DNA of 64,000 nucleotides from NCBI GenBank assembly GCA_019843655.1, contig JACDQD010000011.1, forward strand, positions 13,682,604-13,746,603, given 5' to 3'. The position numbers were made by a program, and so were the translations under genes. Positions 39,101 through 47,743 of the stretch are shown here, in pieces. Source of the stretch: Lethocerus indicus. Taxonomy: Eukaryota; Arthropoda; Insecta; Hemiptera; Belostomatidae. Numbering within the stretch: position 1 is the stretch's first letter; each line of letters begins with the position of its first letter. Below the pieces are notes generated by a model. That model did not search any database and was not told where the DNA came from. It was given only the letters and a program-made list of their open reading frames with translations.

Positions 39101-42100
39101 ATTTCCAATTATTCAGTTTTCAAATTATGAAAGCGAGACTATAAAAAAATCGGACGCACGTATCCTGGGTATCGGTCTCAAGGGACACCTCTATAAGGGA
39201 AGAGGAAAGGGATTGAAGCCATAATGTCGCACACCTGGCTCCCTGTGTTCTATGGCCGAGAAAAGAAAAGCGTGATTTATAAAGGGAAGGGGTTTAAATA
39301 ATAAAGGGGGGATTATTAAGAACGTCCAGGCGGGCTACGGACGCGTGACCGGGCATACGGACGAACCGGATGACCAAGCTCTGAACCACACAAGATAGCT
39401 AGTTCCCGTTACCCGTTATTTGTCAAACCGAAGCAGGAGAATTATTATTTAAAATCTGATTAAAATGCCGCCTGGCAGCAGAAGCCCACATTTAACATTG
39501 AAAAATTGACAAGAAAAATTCAGAAATATCGTTTCAGTTCTGCAGATTTAAGAGACCGAGGTTAACAGCACCTCCGATCAAAGAAACGGATCAATTGAAA
39601 AGTTCGGCTCCAAACGCATTAAACCATATTCTTAAGGTCGTTGCGTGAAGTCAAGAGATATGCAAATGGCCAAGTAGGGAGCGCGTACAGAACTGGAGGT
39701 ATATTTACTGGATATTTCGTGAGGGTCCGAGGGGTCGCGTGATAGAGCAGTCGCCGCTGCCCTTACGCGGAGGTGAAGCCCCGATGCCTTAAAATAATGA
39801 TTTCGGCGGCCGAGAATATTTAAAACAAAAAAGGAAAGAAAAAAAAGGATCTCAAAACCACTTATACAATACCCCGGCCGGGAACAAAAGCCCAGGTTCA
39901 TCGGCCCGTGAAACCCTAGCGGTGTCCTTACATAGATATCTGGTGTCCGGAAGCCCAGATGACACACATTTCCGCCATTGATCATATAGCGACTCCGAAA
40001 AAAAACCCCTCATGAGCTATGAAATTGGAGATATACATAACCCGAATCAATTGAATAGTGTCTATCCTATTGCTTTCAAACTGACGAAAGCCACCGCACT
40101 TTCATTAATTTTCTAATAATATTCCAGTGAAATCCTTTAAACCTTGGTATGTCTCGAACGGCATAATCATTTCTGTTCCGAAAAAACATAGTTCGATGTT
40201 AAATAAATGTGTATTTATGCAGCATTCGTTAGATTGGCGACTTTCAGGGCTGGACATCAAACGAACGCGGCGACTTGTTGCGCAACAATTAACTGAAATC
40301 GAGCGGCTGGAATTTCTGTTTATCAATCGTGCCGCCCGCGTTTCGCGGAACTGCCGGCAAGGTAATTGGCGTTAAGTGGCTTCAAGAAGCGGCCCACCTC
40401 GGACGAGCGATATTACGCAGTGACAGGCCGGCAAATGACCAATGATTGTATCATTCACCTCCCCCATTCGGCTAAAAATAAGCAGGTATTAAGCATTCGG
40501 TGCGCGGGGAAGCGACCAGCCCAGAAAGTTGTAAGAAACTTGAATAGAGTAAATTCATCTTACGATAAGAGTTATTTGTGGAATAGGAAATCGAGCCATT
40601 AAATTCTCGTCTGATTGCCATCGTAATTAGAATCGATTTCCCTCCCCCTGAAAGTGGGGAAATAGTCTGTATTGATTGTATGAACAGGAATTTCAATTAC
40701 ATACAAATTACTGTTATATACATGTACAATTATTGAGTGTACTGTCAGTACCGTAAATGCTACTGATCTGATACAACAGTCGTAGTTTGGTACACAGCTT
40801 ACTATTTTACCATTGTCGAAGATATTGTCGAATACAAATAAACAATTATAATCGTCTTCAATTGTAAATTTGAATATCTGGCCTCTTGGGTTTTCTCAAT
40901 GAATTAACCAGTTCTGTGACAGTGCTGACGGGATGCTTAATCGAAAATCAGTATGTTATGTTGTTTCTGCGTTAGTTACTTTTTTTCTTAACAGCGGCCC
41001 CAATCGAGTAGGAACATATAACTTAGGCTCGCCCATTGTAGCGCGGCGTTCCCATATGCAATTAGGTCCGAGGACGTCGAACGGGCTACTTCGACAGTCC
41101 TTCCAATTAGTGACACTGAGCGTGCTACGTCACCGTGTCAAGGTGTCACTGCTGCACAATCGGCCCTCGTCAAGTTTAATAACATTTAAATACAATTTTC
41201 ACGTACCATTATACGGTGAAATTAAGCGAACCGGGGAATTTCGCTTCTTCGTACGGAACTGGCACGGGGTTGGAAACGTCCTTAGATTGTTCAGTTGAAA
41301 ATACATCGCAACTTCTCACTCGATACAAGGGTGAGTTCATGAAGTGTATGGCGTAACATCGGACAACCGTCCTCCTGACAAACTTTATATTTATTACGGT
41401 ACACATTACAGACAACCGACATGCGATTGAAGGTGGCGAGCAGCCGAAAACTGCCTATCAAACGACCAAACTAGGGTAGACATAAGTTCGAGAAAACAAA
41501 AGATAAGACCACTAACCGGGTAATACAATTTTATTATTATGAGGTTTTGAATGAGGAATATAATGACTCGTCCTAATTTCAGTCCCCTCTATGATTATTT
41601 GATCCTAAGCCAGACCGGTTTAGATCACTATCGTCATACGATTCTGTTTTTGTTTTTAAGAACAAAAATGTTAGTCAATCCTACACGAAATGGACTAGGC
41701 GGCAATAGAAGCGACGAATTCAAATATGTCCTGTTATGTCAGAGGCTCTCGGGCCGGCTCTAATATAAACGCTGACCGCCAGACCCAATAAATGTCGAGG
41801 GCGGCCCTGAGAATTGGCCTAAATATAACTTCTTTAATTTGTTTTTGTTTTGAAACTGCATAATTTTCGCCTCTGGACCGGTTTCAATAAATGAAATGGA
41901 TGAGTGGCTCGGGTTGGGCCTTGTCATAGGCGTCCGACTAGTTTTCATAATTTGTTTACTCACGACTCAGTAACATTTTTTGCAATTTCAAGAAGAGAAT
42001 AGAATCTGTTTAAACTTGTTCTGTAATCTGTTGACCCGAACGTCGAAATTAAGATCTGCCAATAGAAAAGACACGTATACAGATTTTCTCATCAGAACAC

Positions 42101-45100
42101 GACATCTGAGTATGGTTTCAAAAAATGGGTATGAAATTCATAGGGAATGTGTTTATTCCGAATATCTCGAAATATGTGAGTTATTCTGATGATATATGTT
42201 TTAAAATAATAACTGTATGCTAAGTCTCTCCCTTGTTTACCTCTAAGATAGACCTGTTTCAGCTTCATGCCGTCGTTAGTAGTATTCGGCTTGTAAAATA
42301 GCGAAGTACATGCAACGGCGCGTGTCAACATTGTTACTAAGCTATTACTCAGCAATCGCTACTCCGTGCAATTTAGTAAATAACCGGTGGTGAATACACA
42401 TTCGGCCCCTGGAATACGTTTGACAGAAATCCGCCAATCACTAGAGCAATAGAAATGCTTCCATTCATTTGGAGGTCAATAACAACCCTCGGTCGGGTAT
42501 AGGAGGGATCGTTTTTTGAGGCCCGGGTCATTTTCGGAGCCTTGGAGGTGATTTTATTCCGTTATTTTGGAAAGTCAAGGTAATAAGCGCTACGGGCGGT
42601 ATGGGTACCGAGAGTTTTCGGTATAGAGAATAATGACCTTCCATTCACGAAGAAACCTGTGTCAAGAATTACTCGACGTTAGTACGTTTTTTGCTGCCCA
42701 TGAAGTAACAAAAATAGGCACACGCTCGATTTCATACGAACGGCCTCATATGGCCATAATCCAGTAATTACATTCCGTACAGTGATATATAACATCGTGA
42801 CTGTTACTGGCCAGGATGCCTCAGTAATTCACTGAGCTTATACGCTTATACGATAACATAAATGAGTTTCGAAAACAAACTACAATACATGTCAATAGCT
42901 CTGAAACTCAGTACCAGAGACACGGCGAGGCTTATATTTTTTTCCGTGCACAATATCCACGGGAGACGGGTCACGACCGACTTCCATTTCTTCCGGGCAG
43001 TACCCCATTTTACGGACAATTTAGAAACAGTCGCCTAAAAACCGAACGTTTCTCGTTTCAACGGGCGTCAAGCCCGTGTAATTGCTAATGGGAGAAACCG
43101 AAACAAAACAATCCCGCTTGCGTGCAACGGGAGGGAGGGGCTCGCTCGTGCTTCCTCTGGGGCCGTCGTCCAATAAAGGCCGACTCGCGCTCTCGGTAAT
43201 TAATAATTTATTTACAACGCCAAACGAATTCTGATATTCTGCCCGTCGCACAGATCGACGAAAGTGAGTTTATTAAATTTATTTCTCGTATCTTAACATT
43301 CGACGCGTTAATGTTCTTCGTTAATCTCTCAAATTCGATATTAGTCGGTTTAAAAATTGGGTATTATCATAGCGAATGTAAATTGCATATTTTACGTTCG
43401 AAGAGTAACAATTTTATTTCGCTCCTACGATTTTTTCTATCCTGCAATATAGAGATGTACAGGCGCCCGTCGACCGGCCATAAATCACAATGAATTACAC
43501 GTTAATTTTAATATTATTTTTATTTCACCAATGTAAAAGTTTTAAATGTTAGTAATGTGACAATAAATTCTATGCCATGTTCGCAAATTTGAAATATTAC
43601 GACTTTTCGGTTTAGTTTGATCCGCTAGAAACCGTGTTTCGTCGAGAAACCCTATCTTCCCGCGAGGGGGGACCTCTTAAGGAGGCCCAGAAGGACTCTG
43701 GAGGACTTTGAGGTTTATCATCTGTGTCGCTGATACAAAACCGAGGGTGGAAGTCGTCATTCCTTTTGTAGGGTAAATTTGACGCCGTCGAGTAGTTGCG
43801 TCGTTATTTAATTATCGTAAAGCTTCCGACGGTGGGGCAGAAAACGGGGAAAATTTCGCAAATTTCACTATTTTTACGAGACAGACCGTGAGAATATCGA
43901 TCGGACCGATATCTTTCGGGTACAAGCCGAGTTTTCGGAACGTCCGCCCGACCTCCAAGGTTCCCTCTCACGAATACCAATTAACTCTTTTCCTTTTGCC
44001 GTTCCCCAGCGAAAGTGTTCACCGGGAGGCGCCGACAACGGCTGACAGAAAGGTACAAATAATAAACCGGAGCGCGAGTCTGAAGACGAGCATTGACTGT
44101 GAACACAATGGGCTCTGACTAATGGCCCCACCGACCCCGAGGCAAATTGAGCTCCGGATTGACCCCGATTTTTCGTAAGGGGATTTCATATTCGAGGTTT
44201 ACATTTCCGACAGAGGAATATTTCTACTGGGCCCAATTACACCCATAATCTTATAAAAATAACATTCAATAAAGATATGCGCGCCCTGTCTATAAAATGC
44301 CGTCTTTGATCTGCCGATACCCTATAAAAGTAAATAAAGAACGAGAAATGCATTCCACGGCTAAAGAGAATGGTCGAAGAACTTACACTGTGAACGATTC
44401 CATGCTGGATACGACTGATGGCATATTGTGACTATAAAAATCGGGTATTTTTATCAGGTAAATTCCCTAATCCAGGAAAATCGAATTGAAACGACGATAA
44501 TTGAAAACACGACCGATTGTAATTGGTGTGGTGAATAATCCCCCCTTCCTCCATTGTGACGCCTTAAGGTGATGCAATTACGGCAAAATCGATTGCGGAC
44601 CTATTTTTAGAGTCATTTAAATTTTGAATTGATTATTTATCTTGTCGATTATGTATTAACTTGATTTCAAATGTAAGAAAAGAACGCATATCGGCTGTGC
44701 ACTGTTGCGCTTCATAAATCCAGTAAAAAGAAATGTTATATTTCTTCGTCTAAATGTTTATATGTAGAATCGGTACTGCAGAAACCCTACGAAATGATAA
44801 CATATTACATAGTGACATTATCCGTAATGTACATGAAAAATACGCTTTCACATTTTCGAGAAGCTTAACGTCAGCAATAGTCTGGACGCTGGGCATGAGA
44901 ATACTGAAAGAGAATGGTCCCCAACAGCGAGGAAACCTGACCAGCCACCTGACAAGCCAGGCCACACATAGCCCGTTAGTTTCAATGGCATATCTGTACT
45001 CCATTTCCGACTGAAAGTTGTGCTTAACAAGTAACGATCGACGATTATATATATCGAGCGCAATCATACGTTGTTAATATTAATCGGTGTCGCTGTGAAG

Positions 45101-47743
45101 GATAGATGTAACCTTCGGAATATTTAGTGTTTCCTGTTGAGCCTAGATCGGCCGTGCCACACGAGGCTCATCTCGTTTAAGCCGGTCCCAGTTTGGTAAC
45201 ACAGCTTTGGACTTTGTTTATTGCCTTGGGACTTACTTTCAAGTACCGGGAAAACTGAATAGGGCCTCACAATGACGCACGGCAGTTAAACTATATTTCC
45301 AGAAACTCTTCTTAATTGACCTCTACTTTGTTGATAACATTTCCTCCCTACGCTCTAACTTTGAGCCCGTGATAGCGCTCGGACAATTGGCGTGTGTATT
45401 TTGTCCAGCGATCCACTCAGTTTCGCTGCTTTACATAATGTAAAATACGTTCGAAAATGTAAGACACAGTACCCACATACACAGAGATAATTAGGCACCC
45501 TATTTTCATAGCAGTAAAACTACGAAATGATATCTTGCTACATTGTTACCTTATTTACTAGCAGTCTACCAGAAAAAAGATGTCAAGCGAGTCGACTGAA
45601 TTAACCACTGAATTATCCTAAGACAAATGTATACCCATATGAATATTTTGTTTGTGACGTCCTGTCTCAGATGTGTTTGTCGGATATCGTAATATATATT
45701 CCGCCCCTATTAACGGCCGTTCGATTTTCTCATAAAACTCACAGACGAAATTAGAGGCCTACCTCCCCCTCGCAACAGCACGTAGCACACCCGGGGCGGT
45801 CGTCGAAGGGTTGAACGAACCCGTGCGTTCAACCGCACGAAATCCGCCTATCGATCGGCAACGTACGCCCCGACGAAAAACTCGCCTCTCGGTTGTATCT
45901 TGTATTAAAGAGGAAAACGAACGGCATAAAAGGGGAAGTTTTATAATGAGCAACAAACCCAAACCGGAACGGGGTTCAAGGACCGCGCCGAGGGTTCCTC
46001 GCCCGGGGATTGGAGAACTAGGGCAGCCCAAGATGTTTGGAATTATTTCAGTATTTGGACAGCAAACGATGTTGAATATAGAACAATTGCACACCGATAT
46101 ATGAAAATACAAGAAGAAGGCGTTAACGGTATAAATCACTGAAGGGTCCTGCCCGTTGTAAGATAGAAAGTCCGTCGGAAGATACGGGGAAAACCCAGCG
46201 GAGGCGGCCGTCCTACGTTGGGACCACTTTTGAGTGCGACCCGATACTCTAAGAACGATTGTCCTTTCCTTTTGTCCCGCGTTTGAAGGATTTCACGGTC
46301 TGTCTTGTCGAGATTTTTTCAAAAATACTGCATAACATCGAGGCCCACAAGGAGCTCTATTATGGCGATACGCAGCTTATTTCTACGGGGAGTTACGAGC
46401 GGGATCATGACTTGAAACAAACGTTGACGCCCAAATTCAAATTTTTTTCTTCTCTAACAAATAAAATTGTACATAAATGCTTACGAGTTTTATTTAATTA
46501 ACGTTTAGCCCTTTTAGTGCCGGAGGCCGATATATCGGCTCTTGCTGCACTGGCGAGAAGTGCCAGAGCCGATATATCGGACCGCGCCTTGTAGCACTTT
46601 ACTATTCGCATTGCGGGAGAACTCAAAATAAATTTATAATACGTTATAAATGATCTAATGTCATTACGAGAGAATTAAAAAAATTATATCACAAATATAT
46701 TTACGACAACATAATTTTCGGAACAGATAATCCGCCCGGCGCTTACCATGTACCTTCGAGTTATCTTTTATTTTTGTTATGTAATATTGTTTATCTTGTT
46801 ACCAAAAGACATTGGAAATGCAAAGTATATACTTCGTAATAATTGGTCCACATAAAATTATGATGAAAAGATGACTTTTTGTGTGTGCAAATACGTTTTG
46901 TAAGAGAAAACTCAACTTTTACTTTTTTTATAAACATTTATACCTTTGTTATTTATGTAATTTTAAATGAGTAGAGAAAAACTAGTGTCATTTTTTGTTC
47001 TCTATTTCATCCTTAGTATACTGCTTTTTGAATAATGTAAATATTGTTTCTCGTTTGGTTTTTATGAGCATTTTCCCAAACCCTAGTAAAACTTAAATTC
47101 GGCCGGTTATTCTCGCATAGGCACCTCTTTTTCGCCCGGCACTAAAAGGGTTAAATTTATGTTCCGGCATGTGTGAAACATAGGTTCAGAGATGAAATGA
47201 GACGAAAGAAAGAGATAATGCCATTTACGTACCTCCGTCTAGGCGGTGAGGATTCCAGGGGCGGAGCGCAGGGTATCTGAGGACAGAGGGCCGGTATACC
47301 GTCGGAAGGGGGCGGGGGCGGGGGCGGTGGCGGCTCCTGGGAATTGCAGCTGTGGTATTGGGACGAGGCGGTAGAGAGGCGGTCGTCTTCGGTGAGGGAG
47401 AGGTAGGGCCAGGCGGGGGCCGATGGCTGGGGCAGGGGCTCGGGCGAGGGCAGCAGCTGGCCGAGTATGGCGTCGAGGTAGTTGGCGTCGTCGCCCAAGC
47501 TCTCCAGCCTGTGCGGCTGGGCGGGGGGCGGCGGCCGTCCCGGCGACCGGCTCCACCAGTCCTCCTCCAGCCCGACCAGCAGCCGCCTCCGCCCGCCCGC
47601 GCCCCGACCGCACTCGATCGACTCGTCCAACAGATCCAGAGCCGACTGGACTTGGGCGTGGAATTCCTCCTCGTCGGTCGCCTCCCGCGTGCTCCCTCCC
47701 TCCAAGTCTATTAGGTCTACCTCCTGAGCCATTACGATTTACT
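12975..47743 (-). CDS. bdg: SLC6-family transporter, bedraggled homologue
   Basis: Multi-pass membrane protein of the sodium-coupled neurotransmitter/amino-acid transporter (SLC6) fold; bedraggled is an orphan member whose substrate I cannot infer. Exons from 5' to 3': 47233-47743 (ATG 47732), 38098-38533, 21108-21253, 20291-20421, 19991-20141, 19495-19677, 18882-19042, 18480-18702, 17746-18101, 17048-17179, 16395-16622, 15432-15632, 14686-14855, 12975-13431. All junctions from 21108 to 13431 are GT-AG with matching phases. Recognisable parts: TM1 LACTLGLFNISRFALLSIQF, TM2 LIMSLVLGIPLFTFHVSLGQ, TM6 SFYTWGLLGASAMQIASHN, TM8 FWSILFYFILILFGIAQQ. A long hydrophilic N-terminal region (about 310 residues) precedes the core, as in fly bedraggled. 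The tail carries PPxY motifs. Exon 2 has frame breaks. Bedraggled fits better than a canonical SLC6 transporter because of the divergent TM1. Confidence 0.8.
13543..13579 (-). ncRNA. Hammerhead ribozyme-like motif, best copy
   Basis: Read 5' to 3' on the minus strand: GUUA (stem I), CUGAAGA (core CUGANGA), U, GGC-GAGCA-GCC (stem II, 3 bp), GAA, ACC-GGU (stem III as a loopless palindrome), C (position 17), UAGC (stem I). Stem I pairs over 4 bp with one U-G wobble. All core residues of a type I hammerhead are present and the cleavage triplet is GUC. The loopless stem III implies activity as a dimer, as proposed for motifs in Penelope-like elements and retrozymes. The unpaired U after A9 is a departure from the consensus. 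Activity is inference. Confidence 0.6.
14096..14132 (+). ncRNA. Hammerhead ribozyme-like motif, stem I partly lost
   Basis: GCUA, CUGAAGA (14100-14106), U, GGC-GAGCA-GCC (14108-14118), GAA (14119-14121), ACC-GGU (14122-14127), C (14128), then UAUA instead of UAGC. Core, stem II and stem III are identical to the copy at 13543-13579, but only two of four stem I pairs remain. It lies in opposite orientation to that copy, within the same foldback. Confidence 0.5.
14240..14640. other. Intronic segment, no clear identity
   Basis: Rest of the last bedraggled intron. It includes an 8-bp stem hairpin AGCCCACA ... TGTGGGCT at about 14534-14559 and a block at about 14360-14520 that resembles SINE-type sequence without a confident tRNA match. 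Confidence 0.3.
15075..15124. repeat. (TA)n microsatellite
   Basis: About 25 uninterrupted TA dinucleotides followed by TAAATATA interruptions, in a bedraggled intron. Confidence 0.95.
15432..21253 (-). other. bdg: bedraggled SLC6 transporter core (10 exons)
   Basis: The ten exons from 21253 down to 15432 encode about 590 residues with the expected 12-helix SLC6 pattern. TM1 has GLFNISRFA where most family members have GLGNVWRFPY, so the W and the FPY end of the signature are changed. The extracellular loop between TM3 and TM4 is short (SFITKQDAYGWAEPYDIMYP, then SARLEETVSDYFSGIVLQRH). TM6 and the following loop keep the family layout (SHNRP where others have SYNKF). TM9-TM12 include TTITFFTCACGFILGLPMTT, VYFLDYCVGGGWWIILLYLV and TWNVVVPVILMVLSITVF. 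All introns are short to moderate (about 0.1 to 0.8 kb) and AT-rich, with no repeats I could name. Confidence 0.85.
18322..18400 (-). repeat. Possible tRNA-derived SINE fragment
   Basis: On the minus strand the order GTGGCTCATTGACTAGA (A-box-like) then GGAGTTGGATTC (B-box-like) occurs at tRNA-like spacing in a bedraggled intron. There is no intact cloverleaf, so a decayed SINE or tRNA pseudogene is the reading; chance is possible. Confidence 0.3.
26717..26744. repeat. (TG)n microsatellite
   Basis: Fourteen uninterrupted TG dinucleotides in bedraggled intron 2. Confidence 0.95.
27135..27222 (-). repeat. Decayed ribozyme-repeat copy
   Basis: On the minus strand: GGTACTGAAGACGGCGAAAA then CCGGTCTAGATCAGTACC. 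The CUGAAGA core and GGUCUAG cleavage region are kept but stem II has lost about eight bases. Flanks retain the GCACTGCCACAGTC block seen upstream of other copies. Confidence 0.5.
27616..27774. repeat. Decayed head-to-head pair of the ribozyme repeat
   Basis: The left copy on the minus strand (27616-27656) reads GCTACTGGCTGAATGGCGAT then TTCGAAACCGGC. The right copy on the plus strand (27724-27774) reads CTGAAGTTGAGGATGGCGGG then ATCCGAAACCGGTATAGG. The inverted arrangement is the same as at 13500-14213, but both cores have insertions and should be inactive. Confidence 0.55.
30288..30525. mobile_element. MITE with perfect 31-bp terminal inverted repeats
   Basis: A 238-bp AT-rich element. The ends at 30288-30318 (starting GTGCCCATAATTATG) and 30495-30525 (ending CATAATTATGGGCAC) are perfect reverse complements over 31 bases. 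The interior has no reading frame. Flanks are ATTATTT and ATTTATT, giving no certain target-site duplication, so the superfamily is undecided (a Tc1/mariner-like or hAT derivative is possible). It looks younger than the surrounding intron. Confidence 0.8.
31525..31837. repeat. Composite foldback copy with internal duplication and split ribozyme
   Basis: The left arm (minus orientation) repeats the block TCTCCTCTCGCTGGTTTGGT twice in tandem (about 31548-31570 and 31596-31617) and ends in a copy whose CUGAAGA core and stem II survive but whose stem III is replaced by an A/G run. The right arm (plus) has GTGCTACAGCAGCCGAAACC then GGTCTAGC: stems I and III are intact but the CUGAAGA core has been deleted. 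The outer ends CCGTAGGTTTG and CAAACCTACCG pair. The tail CAGACCACAAAACAGG ends at 31837. Confidence 0.75.
31971..32075 (+). repeat. Ribozyme-repeat copy next to the composite
   Basis: AATACTAATGACGATGGCGA then GAAGCCGAAACCGG, with downstream CCGGGAGACAGACGG and a tail CGGAGCCCGAAATAG resembling the family tail. The core reads AUGACGA instead of CUGANGA and stem III lacks its second half. Confidence 0.5.
37387..37450 (+). repeat. Decayed ribozyme-repeat copy
   Basis: GAAGCAGAAACCGGTTTAGG, CTAAGACCAGAAGAGCGAGA and GGAGATCGCAG align with the stem II to downstream part of the family; the CUGAAGA core is not recognisable. Confidence 0.45.
38098..38533 (-). other. bdg: bedraggled second coding exon, with frame breaks
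   Basis: Acceptor TTGTTGCAG before 38533, donor CCC|GTGAGT after 38098. One frame is open throughout and joins exon 1, but it ends in phase 0, which does not fit exon 3 (that exon needs two preceding bases and then reads EHEMAEESAALSPLGQW). The frame that does fit exon 3 (PPPLPPRQEAPEYRTTQQTT, then DNDDPGP) is closed upstream by TGA at 38247-38249. A third frame gives a plausible start (ESNRLAPAQLQL, GPTLEEPQCYDDR) until TAG at 38402-38404. The natural-looking peptide thus moves between frames at least once and probably two or three times, in very GC-rich DNA. Assembly indels are the likeliest cause; exon boundaries remain plausible. Confidence 0.6.
38813..38889. repeat. Compound TA / CA microsatellite
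   Basis: An (AT)n tract grades into ACATACAC and then (AC)n repeats with interruptions. Confidence 0.9.
38949..39004 (+). repeat. Ribozyme-repeat copy
   Basis: GCTGCGGATGGCGAGCAGCT, CAAACCGGTCTAG and CAGCGAGAGGAGAAG follow the family order. CTGAAGA has become CTGCGGA and GCCGAAAC has become GCTCAAAC. Confidence 0.55.
41424..41480 (+). repeat. Ribozyme-repeat copy
   Basis: GATTGAAGGTGGCGAGCAGC, CGAAAACTGCCTATCAAACG and ACCAAACTAG follow the family order, with the core and stem III mutated. Confidence 0.5.
46509..47150. mobile_element. piggyBac-like MITE
   Basis: A 642-bp AT-rich element ending in perfect 15-bp inverted repeats, CCCTTTTAGTGCCGG at 46509-46523 and CCGGCACTAAAAGGG at 47136-47150. 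The right flank is TTAA (47151-47154), the obligate piggyBac target site; the left flank is TTAG (46505-46508), one base off. Ends beginning CCCTTT next to TTAA are typical of the piggyBac superfamily. The left subterminal region has two copies of CCGATATATCGG in an imperfect hairpin (about 46527-46580). No transposase frame, so it is non-autonomous. It ends 82 bp from the first bedraggled coding exon. Confidence 0.85.
47233..47743 (-). other. bdg: bedraggled first coding exon
   Basis: Acceptor TGTTGCAG precedes 47743; eleven UTR bases lead to ATG at 47732, so at least one 5' UTR exon lies at higher coordinates. It encodes 166 residues starting MAQEVDLIDLEGG, acidic at first, with EEDWWSRSPGRPPPP, a nine-proline run and CAPPLESSPPRRR. 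The donor is CGGAG|GTACGT, leaving two bases (AG) for the next exon. It is GC-rich and open in one frame, unlike its flanks. No domain is recognised; it is read as a disordered cytoplasmic N-terminus. Confidence 0.75.

Larger units (their letters stand above)
38534..47232 (-). other. bdg: bedraggled intron 1 between coding exons (8.7 kb)
   Basis: Long intron between the two N-terminal exons. It contains a compound microsatellite (38813-38889), ribozyme-repeat fragments at 38949-39004 (GCGGATGGCGAGCAGCTCAA), 41424-41480 (GGTGGCGAGCAGCCGAAAAC) and 41608-41637, and the piggyBac-like MITE at 46509-47150. At 39731-39785 a stretch with TAGAGCAGTCGCC and TACGCGGAGGT vaguely recalls a tRNA. Nothing else could be identified. 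Confidence 0.6.

Noticed and set aside
39731..39785. tRNA-like string TAGAGCAGTCGCC ... TACGCGGAGGT
   Set aside because: No foldable cloverleaf and no proper T-arm; kept only as a remark in the intron entry.
45811..46104. 97-codon plus-strand frame and the 126-codon minus-strand frame overlapping it
   Set aside because: Overlapping frames on both strands with no family resemblance; likely chance.
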